DNA from: Astragalus membranaceus
Lineage: Eukaryota; Streptophyta; Magnoliopsida; Fabales; Fabaceae
Length of the DNA: 64,000 nt
Assembly (NCBI GenBank): GCA_039519185.1
Contig: CM076847.1
Coordinates: 70,839,864 to 70,903,863 of the forward strand
Direction of reading: 5' to 3'
Shown here: positions 24,382-36,500 of the stretch, piece after piece
How the letters are laid out: every line of letters starts with the position of its first letter
Numbering within the stretch: position 1 is the first letter of the stretch
The notes under the pieces: generated by a model
The model's input: only the letters and a program-made list of their open reading frames with translations
Databases searched by the model: none
Told to the model about the DNA's origin: nothing
Program-made: the position numbers and the translations under genes

Positions 24382-25332
24382 GTAAGAAGTCATTAAATAA
24401 ACTCTTCCCCAGGATCAGTTCAAGCTCTGTTATTATATCACATAGAAAATAACCTATGTCTCATATTATCAAATGCTTTTTATTGACAGGGCTTTTTATC
24501 AAATGATGAAATTTTGTTATTATATCACAAAGAACTGATCAAAAAGAGGTATTGACGGGTATTTTGGTTTTTTTTTGCTGTTATTAGGTTTGGCTTTTGT
24601 GAAAGACACAACTTTGAGGAGAGATTCAACAAAACCCTAAATGTTCATTACAAGTATGAAGTGAGAAGATTGATACTAAAAAACTGTTTGATGTGTTTGA
24701 TGTTAGTATGCACAAATGTGTTCTTTAATGTGTTTTATCTAATTTTCAAGGCATTAGGGCATGCATCCAAGGGATAAAGATAGAGGATGCTATCAGATGA
24801 GGTTATCATACAGTCAAGTAGCCCCAATTTTTCTCTCTCTCTTGTTCAGTGGACAGCTTATCGCTTAGCTGGTTCTCTTGGTTTTCTCATAATTCTAATC
24901 CATGTGGTATATTTCCTAAACAAAATACATACATGTACGTGTCTATGTCAGAATTTTATTTTCTTCATAAAATTTGTCCCTTCCATAATTTTTAATTTTT
25001 GTATTTATATTGTCATTATCTGGTTTTGGATAATTCCAAAATAATTCTTCCACATTTATGCATACATATGGAAATGGAAAGACTACTATTTAAATATATG
25101 AAAGAAAAGCAAGTATTAGGCAATTTTATTGTAAATTGAATATATGCTTATCTATGTTTTTTGATAATCGGTCACTTGACTTTTATGCATTATGTGCACT
25201 CTATGTTGTTACTGGTACTCAATTTAAAAATTTCTTTCTTTCCAAACTTTTCCTCTTCTCTTTGATATGCTCCACATGCTTTTAACTACTTGGATTATAA
25301 CATGTTGTATCTTGCTCTAGGAATACATTGAG

Positions 25333-25520
25333 CTGATTGGGGTGCAGAAAAGGTTTTCTCCTACAACGAAATCAAAGTAGCTACAAGCAACTTTAAACAA
25401 GTCATAGGACATGGAAGTTTTGGATCTGTTTACCATGAAAAACTTCCAAATGGAAAATCAGTTGCTGTCAAAGTTCGGTTTGATAAATCCCAACTTGGGG
25501 TTGATTCTTTTATCAATGAG
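25333..25520 (+). pseudogene. Captured kinase exon of an LRR receptor-like kinase
   Basis: Encodes DWGAEKVFSYNEIKVATSNF followed by the glycine loop GHGSFGSVY and the VAIK-like AVKV, then DKSQLGVDSFINE with GT after it. This is the N-lobe start of a kinase like that of the At5g48740 LRR kinase. The usual GRGSFG is GHGSFG. The rest of the kinase is missing. Confidence 0.85.
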
Positions 25521-25895
25521 GTTCAATAACTAAATTGCTCTAGCATATAATATATCAATACTGCTTATAGAAGTATAGCTGAATAAGGAATATTAGATGT
25601 GCATGATACATATTGGAATTTTTATGCTGAAACCATATTTTAACATATTATGCCTGCATATAAATTTCTCAGTATTTTACAGATTTGTGAGACAATGGTT
25701 CTATATAATTCTCTTTTCACTTTTCAATGGTTCTATATAATTCACTTTACATTTTGGTCTTATTGTTGTGCTGTAATGGCATCAGAATTTCGTTAGCTTC
25801 CTGATTAAAATCTCTGTTGCTTTGAAGTTGAAAATCATGTGTATTGTGCATATCTTTTATAGGTGAAAGTCATATGTATTGTGCTTATCCTTTCA

Positions 25896-25987
25896 GGTTT
25901 TCAAAAGGATTGTGTTGTATGCATTGGAACCACAGACAGTATAGCTGCATTTCTGGCAGCTCGTGCTACTCAACCTGGAGAAGCTGT
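25896..25987 (+). pseudogene. Captured exon of an FGGY-family carbohydrate kinase
   Basis: After a TTTCAG acceptor the sequence reads GFQKDCVVCIGTTDSIAAFL then AARATQPGEAV. This is the conserved GTTDSIAAFLAA stretch of plant xylulose-kinase-1-like FGGY proteins. Similarity stops at GEAV. Fragment of about 31 codons. Confidence 0.8.
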
Positions 25988-26543
25988 AATCACCTACAAA
26001 ACTTATCTTTAGTTATTTATTCATAATCTAATAATCTGTTACATCTTGTGATGGACAATTTAAGATTTTTAGGAAGAAAACTTGCAGTAGTTGATTGTTA
26101 GTTAAATGAGATGTTTCATATTTCTCCAAATTTTATGTTCAGTTTGTCATCCAAAAAGAATGTATAGCTTCAAAAAATGGAAAATTCGGTGTGCATAGTG
26201 ATTTATGTTGGTGTGTGTTGAGAACCATTTTTTTCCTGAAAAATGACATTTAGCATCGGTTGTTTCAAATAACCGATGCTAAAAGTCATTTTCATGACAT
26301 TTAGCATCGGTTGTTTCAAACACCCGATGCTAAAAGTCATTTTTCAGACAGCAAAAACAATAATGAAATGGACATTTAGCATCGGTTATTTAAGCACCCG
26401 ATGTTAAAAGTGACATTTAGCGTCGGTTATTTAACCGATGCTAAATGTCCCACTTTTAGCATCGCGACATTTAGCGTCGGGCGATAACCGACGCTAAATG
26501 TCCAAAATAACCGACGCTAAATGTCTTTTCTGCACTAGTTATG

Positions 26544-27837
26544 AAAATTTTCTTTTACTTTTTTCTCTCACATGCAATGATTATTCATCCACATAAATAT
26601 CTATTAATTGTTTTTACATGGTTCTTGAGACGACCCTCGTCCTCATCATAGTAGCCCTTAACATTTAGTCTCTTAATAAAAAATGGATAAATTTAAAACT
26701 TAAGACATATATAACTAAACATACATCACATATATAAAAATATAATAGTAAGAGGTTTAAAAAAAAATTGTGGCAATACTAACACTACTCAAACATATAT
26801 CAGAGTTTTACAAAACAGCGAAACACAAGAATATAAAACAATGTCAGCCAAATAACTAAAGCGAGACTCGAAGGACTGACACACTGGCTAAACAAAACTC
26901 GGGTTCTCTCAATGAGACACCTGACAGCTCAATCATATTGTACCGACATCCTCGGTGCCTTCAACGTCCATCGTGGAAGGAATAGTAAAATTTATCATAA
27001 TTATAAAAGATGGATCAAGTTAATTAAATGCACACACACAATTTAGTTTAAGAAAGATGGGGTGTTACACTTAGATATCTCTCTCTAAGCCCCAAATCAC
27101 ACAATTAAAATAAAAAAATCTAAAATATGTCTTAATAATTATTTAGAAAAATTGGGGTGTTACAGTTCCAACACTGGTGTTCTTCTGGCTGAATAATTAT
27201 GTTATTCCTTTAGACTCTTATTTGCATCTTTGAAGTTCTTATTTAGTTTTTTTTGTGACAAAATCTCATCCATTTTTCTAATACAAAGATCTTAAAGATT
27301 ACTATAGAGATGTTTAATTTATGTGAATGGAAAATAGAGTGAGACAAGGCCCAAAATTATTAATTTTTTTAAATAGAAAAATATTTTTTCTATTCAGCCT
27401 TTCTAACTTAAGGGTGTTTTTGTCTTTGCATGAAAGATTGTCATTTTTAATTGACAAAAGGTTTGTACATACAGTATTAATTTGCTAATTCTTATTGAAA
27501 TTTATAAACCATAAAAATGTGTAGTCAATATTCTTTGCCAAAATTTGAGTAGACTACTGGCAAAGAAGCTAATGAAGCTTATAGAGGCTATTGCTTCAAT
27601 AAGGTGTACTTAAAGTCTTGATATACCTTTAGTTGTCTTTTTCTCGTATGTTTTTTATGTTTCTAATAAAGCTAATTCTTATGAATGTTTTAGGCACAAA
27701 ATAATAGGATAGCACATGAAAGTTCCAAAAAAATTACATTTCTAATTTGTTCAAATCCCTGAGTCTAAGAAAATCAAACTGTAACATTTGCATTTAAGGA
27801 ATTGCATAATTGTATTCAAAGAAATGCTTGAGCAGAA
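26544..27837. other. Repeat-rich spacer with a possible decayed LTR end
   Basis: Contains GGGGTGTTACA twice (near 27060 and 27160), the outer-edge motif of many plant gypsy LTRs. It also has a stretch (about 26800-26990) resembling the inner part of such LTRs. No pol sequence is nearby. Nothing else is recognised up to the LINE fragment. Confidence 0.35.
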
Positions 27838-28047
27838 TTCATGTTTGCTTTGTGTCACAAATTAGACAACTGCACTATTTTGGAGGTCGAGCTTTGGGCC
27901 ATCTATCATGGTCTTAGTGTGGTCTAAGGAAGAGGAAATAGACGCCTTATCGTTGATTTGAACTTCATCTAGGCTACCACTCTCCTGTAGAAAACCAATC
28001 AGCATTCACATGCTTACTCCCACAAACTTCTTGACGACATCGAGAAT
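27838..28047 (+). pseudogene. LINE RNase H fragment
   Basis: Reads CTILEVELWAIYHGLSVV, then NRRLIVDLN and HSHAYSHKLLDDI with stops, as in the RNase H domain at the end of plant L1 ORF2. Cut off by the CACTA end at 28048. Confidence 0.7.
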
Positions 28048-28859
28048 CACTACAATAAAAACATGAATTACCGACAAACTTTTACCGACGGACCTGGCTG
28101 TCGGAAATGGTGAATACGAAACATATATTTTATTGTGAGAACTATCGACGGATATGGTCGTTGGTTATTGAAAAATGTAGTTGTTGCACATTACCGACAG
28201 ACATGCTTGTTGGTAACAAAGTAATTTTGATCGTTTTTAAGTTACCGACGAGCATGTCCATAGGTAATTAAGTAATTCAGAAACTTACTTTCACTAGTGC
28301 AAAAATGACATTAGAATTAGACATTTAAAGTCAGGCGCCCAGATGCCTGACTACATAGGTAGACACGGTGGCAAACTTGTAAATAAGTGGCAAAAATCGC
28401 GAGTAATAAGGTCAAGCGGATACACGCCTGACTTCTAAAGTGAAGAAATAGTGAGAAAATAAGACTTTAGAAGTCAGGCATGTATGCGCCTGACTACATA
28501 AGTGACACGGTGGCAAACTTGTAATTAGCAGTGGATTTTTTTTCTTCTGTTCTAATACTTTAGACGTCATGCGTCTATTCTCGCTTGACCTCTAAAGTAC
28601 TTTAGAAGTCAGGCATATACACGCCTGACCTCTAAAGTACTAAAATAAATAAAAAAATTTCACCCTCTCAAATCAGAACACTCTCTCCTCGATCTCCATT
28701 CTCACTCTCACTCTCACTCTCACGCGAAAACCCTAATCCTTCTTCTTCTCTAATCCTTCTTCTTCACTCCCTCGCCCCCTCACCCCCTCACCGTCACCCA
28801 CACTCCCTCACCGTCACCCTCACTCCCTCACTCCCCCTCACCGTGAAACTCAGAACACT

Positions 28860-29150
28860 CTCCACCCCATTCACGCCATTCTCAAGCCGTCCTTTCGCGT
28901 CCTCACGCCTCACTCCGAGAACGCCGCCCTCCGCCTCGCCTCGCCTCGCCTCGCCTCGCCTCGCTCTCTCCACTTCAGTTTCACGCTCAACGCTCACGCT
29001 CACGCCCGCTGCTTCTGAGTTTCACGCTAAACTCCTCTTCCATTTTCCAGGCAAGTCTCCCTCTCTCTCTCTCCCTCCCTCTCCCTGTGTCTCTCTCTCT
29101 CTGTCGCTCTCTCTGCCTCTCTTTCTAGGTTTTTTTTGATACTGTTCTGA
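28860..29150. repeat. CT-rich leader-like tract
   Basis: Long pyrimidine-rich stretch with five tandem CGCCT units (near 28935-28965) and repeated CTCTCT. It resembles a plant gene 5' leader and may be the transcription start region of the element or of a captured gene. Reading frames on both strands here are low-complexity artefacts. Confidence 0.45.
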
Positions 29151-29489
29151 ATCCCCTATTGCAACGAGCGTGTTGCACAGCTCCTATCTAATTCCTAATT
29201 TCTCAGTTTGAAACATGTGTGTTGCAAACCCTAGTTTTTTTGATTTGAACACGGGTCAGATCCAGAAGTCGCAAACCCTAGTTTTTTTGATTTGAACATG
29301 GGTCAGTTTGATGATGCTTATGAGTATAGGCATGTTGTTGAAATGGAAATCTTCCTGTTTGATTTTGATGAGTCTGAAATGAAATCTGAATCGTGACTTT
29401 TGTTTGACTTTCAATTTAATGAACTCATCAATATCATAACAGTTCTTTGATTGGAATAGCTTCTGTGTGTGATGATGATTCTATTTTAA

Positions 29490-29550
29490 AAGCAACTAAA
29501 TAAATATGCATAAACGTTTATGCATATTTATTTAGTTGCTTTTAAAATAA
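29490..29550. repeat. Perfect palindrome
   Basis: AAAAGCAACTAAATAAATATGCATAAACG is followed at once by its own complement (TTTATGCATATTTATTTAGTTGCTTTT), giving arms of about 27 bases with almost no loop. Such a sequence forms a strong hairpin. Confidence 0.9.
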
Positions 29551-30050
29551 ACCCAGTGTTTAGTTTTATTCCACCTACTAAGCAACAATTCAATTTTTGT
29601 GCCCTTTTATGACAGATTGTGACTGGAGAATCTGAGAGTTTCGAGTCATCTGAAAAATCTGGATGTCAGCTAAGAAAAGGTAACATATTCAACTTGGTGG
29701 AACTTTGACCATACATATGCATTAATTATATATTGCAGCTCTATTTTGTATTTTTACCGGAAGATAATGATATTTTTGATTGTTGAATTTCTTCTAAGCA
29801 TTTTGTTTCATTTTATCATTTGTATTAACCCAATGTTTATGCATATTTATTTAGTTGCTTTTAAAATTAACCCAATGTTTAGTTTTATTCCACCTACTAA
29901 GCAACAATTCAATTTTTGTGCCCTTTTATGACAGATTGTGACTGGAGAATCTGAGAGTTTCGAGTCATCTGAAAAATCTGGATGTCAGCTAAGAAAAGGT
30001 AACATATTCAACTTGGTGGAACTTTGACCATACATATGCATTAATTAGAA
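29519..30050 (+). repeat. Direct duplication of about 210 bases with an exon in each copy
   Basis: The block from TTATGCATATTTATTTAG to CATACATATGCATTAATTA occurs at 29519-29730 and again at 29837-30050, nearly identical. Each copy contains the same small exon (see the AAA-ATPase entry). Confidence 0.9.
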
Positions 30051-30880
30051 CTCCTATTTCACTGACCTCAGATCACCCTAAGTGCCTCGATCCTTGCTAA
30101 TAGGTTTATTCATACTTCATTATTTTGTTGGAATCTCAATTTTAAAATGTGAGTGTTTGTTGTTGATAATGATTATCACTGTTGCAAATTTCCGAGGATA
30201 CGTTGGATGAAGAAGTCAAGAAATGCTTCTATTTTCTTTGCTTATTCTTTCATCCATTCATTGTGAGATGCGCACCAAGCAGGTTGTTATTCATAACACA
30301 ATGTTTGCTCTTGATTATGAAGTGGTATTTTGAGAATTTTCATACAGTGCAGTAATGTTTGCTCTTAATAGTTAATACAATAGTCACATAGTTCTTAGAT
30401 TAAAAAACACATGTTCAACTAATGGCTTGAAACATGCTTGAGCACATCTGAATGTTCTTTACTAATACAAAAGCTTATTGTATTTCTTCAACTCTATTTT
30501 TATGCATTTTCTTGCTTCAGTGTTGCTTTTTTGGGGGTTACAATACAAAGAATTAGTTATCAACTTGAAGCTTGAGTTTAATTTAATGTTTTCTTTCCAA
30601 CTTATCTTATATTTTACTAAAGCATGTGCACGGCTGGTCTGGTATGACAACTCTCTTCCTGTGACCTGTGTGAGATAGCCATAAAATCTGTTTACCAACT
30701 GAGAAGAATGTACCGGAAGATAATGATATTTTTGATTGTTGTATTTCTTCTAAGCATTTTGTTTCATTTTATCATTTGTATTAATATTCATGTAAATGTC
30801 TACATTACTTTGTTACGATTTCTAGGTGACCGTGTGAAGTACATTGGTCCGTCAATTCAAGTTACAGCTGATGATAGGTA
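29625..30880 (+). pseudogene. Captured exons of a probable AAA-type ATPase gene
   Basis: Exon at about 29625-29680 (VTGESESFESSEKSGCQLRK) is duplicated at about 29943-29998. A later exon (about 30825-30880) reads GDRVKYIGPSIQVTADDR between AG and GT. The GDRVKYIGPS motif is found ahead of the ATPase domain in a group of plant AAA ATPases (At1g02890/At4g02480 type). That assignment is from memory and moderate. Walker motifs are absent. Confidence 0.55.
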
Positions 30881-31532
30881 ATAAAATCATCACTCTTCTT
30901 TTGCATTGATACATTTTGCGGTCCATCCTCTCCCATGGAATTGTATCTTTGATGCATTGATACATTTTGATTTGTTGAAAATCCGTGCCTTGTATTTTTT
31001 TGACTTTAAGTGTAGATGAACTTGCTTACCAATGTTACTATGGCTGTCAATGTGACTGATACTGACAAATCATTGCAGGAGACGTTTTTTAAGCAAACTG
31101 ATGGACAATTTGATGATGGTAGAACAATAAAAAGCAGTAGAAAATAAATCAAATCACTGCTTAATATTTTTTGTTTGAATAAAGTTTAAAATCTTTTTAG
31201 ATTGAAACGATAATAATGAACTGATGGATGGAATTCTTTAACCTGAAGAGTGCAGAGGGAAATTGTGTATGGCATAGTTCCTGTTTCTGTTCTGTTTCTG
31301 TTTCCGTTACACAGTTACTGCAGTATCTGTATTATCTGTATTAAATATGTATTTGTATTAAATATGTGTATGCCAGTCTAAAAGACAGTCTGTTCTGTTT
31401 CTATTTAAATATGTGTTTCTGTTTTTGTTTAAATATGTGTATAGACTGTCTTTTAGAGGAGTCATAGATTCTTTTAAATCTGAATTTAACTTTTTAATGC
31501 ATGCTGATTGGCATATGGTTGGCTGTTAGCAG

Positions 31533-31689
31533 AGCTGGTACGTCTGAAGTTCCGCAAAGGAAATCTCCTTCAACTCCTTGGACTGCTCGTAAATTGAACC
31601 CATCATCTCCAAACCCAGCAAGTAAAACTCCAAAAGATAGGAGTCCAAAGGTTACTGAAAGCAAGTCAACCCAAAGTCCAATATCTGAG
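31533..31689 (+). pseudogene. Captured exon of an ICR/RIP (interactor of active ROP GTPases) gene
   Basis: After a TTAGCAG acceptor the exon reads AGTSEVPQRKSPSTPWTARK, then SSPNPASKTPKDRSPKV and SPISE with GT after it. This is the characteristic N-terminal segment of ICR proteins, coiled-coil effectors of plant ROP GTPases. The coiled coil and C-terminal QWRKAA motif are not present. Confidence 0.85.
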
Positions 31690-31739
31690 GTACATTTTAA
31701 GTTACTTCATGGCTAGAATTAGCCTATATATTATGATAC

Positions 31740-32545
31740 TCGTAAATTGATGCCATTGGTTTGTTGAATATTTCCTGATGAACAATAAAATTGTAGTATA
31801 TGTAGCATGATTAGGACATTAGGTGAAGGATTAATTAATATACATAATTTTGCGGCAATTAGAAGCTGTTTCTAGGAATTTACTTCTATCACCTAAAATT
31901 AATCAATTCATACAGAATTGTTCAAAACACATGTTCTAAGTTACAGCTCATAACAGCACATACCTCTAAGTTACAGAATTGTTCAATACACATATCAACA
32001 TGGATTTGATGAAAACCAATGAAACAGTAATTTGATGAAAAGAAAATTCATAATAATCAGAACTGATCAAATGAAATGGGAATTCATTGAAAATTAGAAC
32101 ATACAAAAGAGTCTGCAGTGTCTTGTAAAGAGTCTGCAGACCCAAAAAATTGGAAAGTAGTTGGAAAATGTGTTCATACTTGATAGTGTCTTGTAATTTA
32201 GATAGTTCAAAATGTGAAGTGAAGTGAAGTGATATACACATGCAGCCTAACACAGTTTACACTAACTGACTTAAAGTCAGTTTTCCCTAACACAGTTTAC
32301 CCTAACTGTTAATCAGTATTTAACACAGTTTACCCTATCTGACTTGAAGTCAGTTTTCCCTAACACAGTTTACCCTAACACAGTTTACACTAACTGACTT
32401 AAAGTCAGTTTTCCCTAACAGTTTACCCTAACTGTTAATCAGTATTTAACACTTTTAATGAATGGAACTACCCCAGTTGTACAGCTAATGTATAGGAAAC
32501 TATTGTACACTTACACCCTAACTGTTATTTTTTATTTTTCGAGCG
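31740..32545. other. Spacer with repeated TAACACAGTTTACCCTAACTG units
   Basis: From about 32245 to 32460, units built on CACAGTTTACCCTAACTG and CTTAAAGTCAGTTTTCCCTA recur in varying order. The region precedes the transposase gene and may be its promoter side. No exon was recognised with confidence. Confidence 0.5.
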
Positions 32546-32552
32546 TAGCTAC

Positions 32553-33278
32553 ATGGATCGTAGTTGGATGCAAACTAGCAAGTTGAGTGACGAGTATGCG
32601 AAAGGGGTGGAAGAATTTCTAGAGTTTGCTCAAACAAAGCTTGAAGGTTGTGGTGGAATTTTTGACTGTCCTTGTGTTAATTGTGTGAACCGGATACCAC
32701 AACTAGTTGCCACAATAAGAGATCATCTTCTAGTTGATGGGATTTGTCGTAGTTATACAACTTGGATATGGCACGGTGAAAAGTTAGATATCCCAAGTGT
32801 GTCCGGAAGAGATAATTTCCCAGATTCAAATATGGATGATCGAATGGAAGACATGATACGTGATATTGGGCCGGAGTCGTTTAAGCAAGCACATCCCAGA
32901 TTCAATTACTCTAAATTTAAAGTGCCTGTTTTTAAATGTAAGTGGGTTAACAGTAAGAATGGTGTACAAACCGATGACTTAGGATTTACATTGGTGGACC
33001 TAGACAAGGTAAGTTATGGGGATGAGCCTTTCATCATGGCTGACCAAGCAAAACAAATTTTTTTTGTCGATGATCCTTCTAACAAAAAATTGTCAGTAGT
33101 CCTACAAGGAAGAATCATGAATGTTAATGGTGAAGACGGAGATTCATCCCTTGAAATTTCTGAGACTCCTTCTTTTACTACTCAAATGCCTATATTCATT
33201 GAGGACATGGATGTGGACGGTGTACGTGCGACTCGTGATGATCATAATGAAGGGATATGGGAGGATATTTTAATTTGA
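32553..33278 (+). CDS. CACTA transposase (TNPD/TNP2) with the catalytic core deleted
   Basis: One uninterrupted 241-codon frame. Residues 1-110 are the transposase-associated domain of En/Spm elements (MDRSWM, FDCPCVNC, YTTWIWHGE, MEDMIRDIG). At about residue 115 it passes directly into the C-terminal DUF4216 domain (SKFKVPVFKCKWVN, GFTLVDLDKV, QAKQIFFVDDP). The transposase_21 catalytic domain and DUF4218 that normally lie between are absent. The family protein is usually several times longer. Because the frame is kept, the product could be a DNA-binding or regulatory fragment; it cannot cut DNA. Start chosen at the conserved MDRSWM. Confidence 0.85.
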   Translation: MDRSWMQTSKLSDEYAKGVEEFLEFAQTKLEGCGGIFDCPCVNCVNRIPQLVATIRDHLLVDGICRSYTTWIWHGEKLDIPSVSGRDNFPDSNMDDRMEDMIRDIGPESFKQAHPRFNYSKFKVPVFKCKWVNSKNGVQTDDLGFTLVDLDKVSYGDEPFIMADQAKQIFFVDDPSNKKLSVVLQGRIMNVNGEDGDSSLEISETPSFTTQMPIFIEDMDVDGVRATRDDHNEGIWEDILI

Positions 33279-33289
33279 CCCCTAAAAAG

Positions 33290-33470
33290 AATTTGCCATT
33301 ATCAAGGCAAGCACCTGATTGAATAAGTTGCAGGTGATTGACTAAGAATTTGCCATTATTTTGACAGCACGTGATTGAATAATAATTTGCCATTATCAAG
33401 GCAAGCACGTGATTGAATAAGTTGCAGGTGATTGACTAAGAATTTGCCATTATTTTGTACTAAATTTGCA
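33290..33470 (+). repeat. Direct repeat of about 95 bases
   Basis: AAGAATTTGCCATTATCAAGGCAAGCAC...GATTGACTAAGAATTTGCCATTATTTTG occurs twice in a row between the two element genes. Confidence 0.85.
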
Positions 33471-33546
33471 ATATTGATGGTGTTTGTTATACTGATGATT
33501 TGTTGTACTGATGATTGCTCGCATTTGTTTTTCTTAAATAGGTATC

Positions 33547-36500
33547 ATGGCTGAATTATCTATCAACCCCCCAACAAAGAAGAAGACTAGACGTGCCACG
33601 ACGTTACCGGATTTGACGTCTAGACGCTCGCTAGGTTATAGGTACCCGATTGAATTTGATGAACACCTAGAGCCTGTAGGTAAATTGGCTGCCAGATTTA
33701 AGAGTTATGTGTCTATGATAGCACGACACAAGGCAAGCATATTATCAGAAACTTGGGACAAAGTGGATTGCGCGGTCAAGGACTTGATTTGGCTGGATAT
33801 CTTGGTATTAACTTTTCATTGCATATTGAGTGCTATACACCCAAATGAATGATATCGGAGTGATATTAACACTGCCTTTTTTGTATATATACTTTAGGAA
33901 ACATTTGACATTTCCAATGACGAGAGGTTGAAGAACAAATGGATTGCTTATGCCGGTGAGCGTTGGACGCAATTTAAGTCATCATTCACTAGAAAATTTA
34001 TCTTTAGCCCCAAAGAGGATCAGAATGACAAAACTCCATGTGAGATATACAGTTTCATATCAACTGAAACATGGGAGTTGTTCGTAAAGAGTCGCATGGA
34101 AGAACAGTTTCAGGTAATTATTTGGTCTTTTTTAGTTTTTATTTTTCTGTATTAATTTAATATGTCATGACTAATAACATTTGGTTTGGTATTTATGACA
34201 GACTAAAAGAGAAAGAGCCAAAAAAGTTCAATCCCACAATAAATTCTACCACACATCCGCTCGTGGTGGCTATAAGAGGATTAAGGGAAAGTGGAAAGAG
34301 AGCTACGTGGAAGCAAAGCGTGAGGAGTCCGGTGATCCACAGTTAGTAATAGAACCTCCATCTCCTCCACGTCATGAGTTATTTAAGTTGGCCCATCAGA
34401 GGAAAACAGGATCTTTTACAACGGATGAGTCAGCTTCTGTTGCTTCGAAAATTGTAAGTTAAATTTTTTATTCAAGCACCAACGCTTTAAGAAATACATT
34501 TTACAATGTTGCCTAAAGTGCACATCGTTTTTGTTATAGGATGAGTTAGTTGATCAGGCCAAACAGGGAACACTTGTTCCACATGGACGTCAAGATATCT
34601 TGACTATAGCCATTGGAAAACCTGATCCTCGTGGTCGTGTACGAGCAGTTGGTAGAGGGGTGGGTCTATCAGAATACTTTGGACCTACTTCACGTACTAG
34701 AGGCACCTCAGATAGTGGGAAACTAGCTGTCATTAAGCAAGAGTTGAAGGAGGAGTTAACACAAGAGTTTGAAAAGAAACAGGAGGAGTTAACAGAGAAG
34801 TTTGCAAAGAAACAGGATGAGTTAACACAGGAGTTTGAAAAGAAACACAGAGAAATAATCGAAGCATTGACAGAGGTATATATATGAACATTAACATAGT
34901 TTATGAATTGATTTTGGTAACTACATTGTCTGATTGTTTGATAGTTATAGTTTGGATTTTAGTAACATAGTTAATGTAGTTTGCTGCCAGTTATAGTTTG
35001 CTGGCAGTGCTGGTGGTCACTAGTTACTTGATTGTTGGGGGGGGGTGTAAATAACTGAATATTAGCTTATTCTGAATATTGATTGTTGGGGGTGTAAAAA
35101 CAGTCACTGCAGTTATAGTTTGGATTTTAGTAACATAGTTAATGTAGTTAATTGAATATTGATTGTTGGGGGTGTAAAAACAGTCACTGCAGAGTACATT
35201 AAGTCAGCCTTAAGTCACTGCAGAGTACATTTCTGATTCAGCCTTAAGTCACTGCAGAGTACATTTCTGATTCACTAACACATAGTACTTCTCTTACCTG
35301 GGTCAGCCTTAAGTCAGCCTTAAACATTAACTCAGCCTTAAGTCAGCCTTACATAGTACATTAATCCTGAAAATGCTTATAACATTAAGTCAGCCTTATC
35401 CTGGACAGTTGGACACACTTGGGGCTAACATAGTACTTCTCTTACCTGCAGAAGTGGGGATCGTTGCATAGCTGTTCACCATCTCAAAAAAATACAATTG
35501 GATCTAAAGCTAGCTGTTCACCATCTCATTTGGAGGAACCGCCCAAGAATGACTGGTTGAAAGAGTTGCATTTTATAGCTTATGAGATTTCAACAAGTGT
35601 CAAGTTGGACTTGGACCATGAGCACCAGGAACACTTCTACATTGGATATAAAGATATTGTAGAAATGGTTCAAGGTAATGAGGAACTTGAGATGAGCCAT
35701 TTGGCAATATGGTGCACGTAAGTATATATTAGTTATTTGTAAAACTTATTCCAAATACTTCAATTATAAATAGTTATAAATACTGAACAATTTGTTTTCA
35801 ATATCTTAGGTATTTGCATCGCGAATGTATAGCAAGGGAAATTAGTGATATGTATGGATTTTTAGATCCATACAAAATTTGTGGTACTTATGGCTACAAA
35901 CAAGAGACCGTCCAATCATATATCCAGAATAAGCTATTTGAGCAGAACAAAACATGCTTTCTAGCGCCATATTTGTTCAGGTACGGTAAAGTATAATTTG
36001 TCCATATTGATATGTCAGAGTTATTAAAGCATGCTTTCTTGTTAAGAGTTATTCAACACTGTGATTACTATATAGATAACCAACAGTTTCTGCAATTTAT
36101 AGCATAAATGTGATTTTAGCATATCATGTAACTGATGACATATCTTATTTGATTTTAGCATATCATGTAACTGACATATCTTATTTGAAGATGAGCTAGC
36201 TGACCTTGACCATATTGTTGTTCAATTCTGCAGTAACCATTGGCAATTGTTTGTCGTCTGTCCTTCTGTTAATACAATTGTTTGGATGTGTTCGCTTCAC
36301 CGCCCTCCAAACGAAACCCTGGTTCAAATAGTTGACAAGTAGGTTTTCTTTAATAATTTGTTCTCACAACTTTATGATTTAACATGCTTTAGACTTGTAA
36401 CTTACTATTTGATGTTACCCTACAGAGCTCTGGATGGATATAATAGGATGAAGGGTTTAAGAAAAACAAAACCTCACTGGGTGACACTTAAAGTAAGTAT

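Larger units (their letters stand above)
22555..26540 (+). mobile_element. Gene-capturing CACTA element (Pack-CACTA) with exons of four host genes
   Basis: Ends CACTAGTGCGAAAATGACATT and, reversed, AACTAGTGCAGAAAAGACATT, flanked by ATG at 22552-22554 and 26541-26543. Both subterminal regions hold repeats of TTTAGCATCGGTTGTTTAAA and its complement. Between them lie exon-intron pieces of a plasma-membrane proton ATPase, an AlkB-type RNA demethylase, an LRR receptor kinase and an FGGY sugar kinase, all on the plus strand and with splice signals kept. There is no transposase gene, so the element is non-autonomous. A CT-rich block at 22860-23160 resembles a 5' leader and may be promoter sequence taken from the first captured gene. 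Confidence 0.93.

Noticed and set aside
28794..29139. Open frames on both strands in the CT-rich tract
   Set aside because: Low-complexity translation of CT and CGCCT repeats, probably leader DNA.
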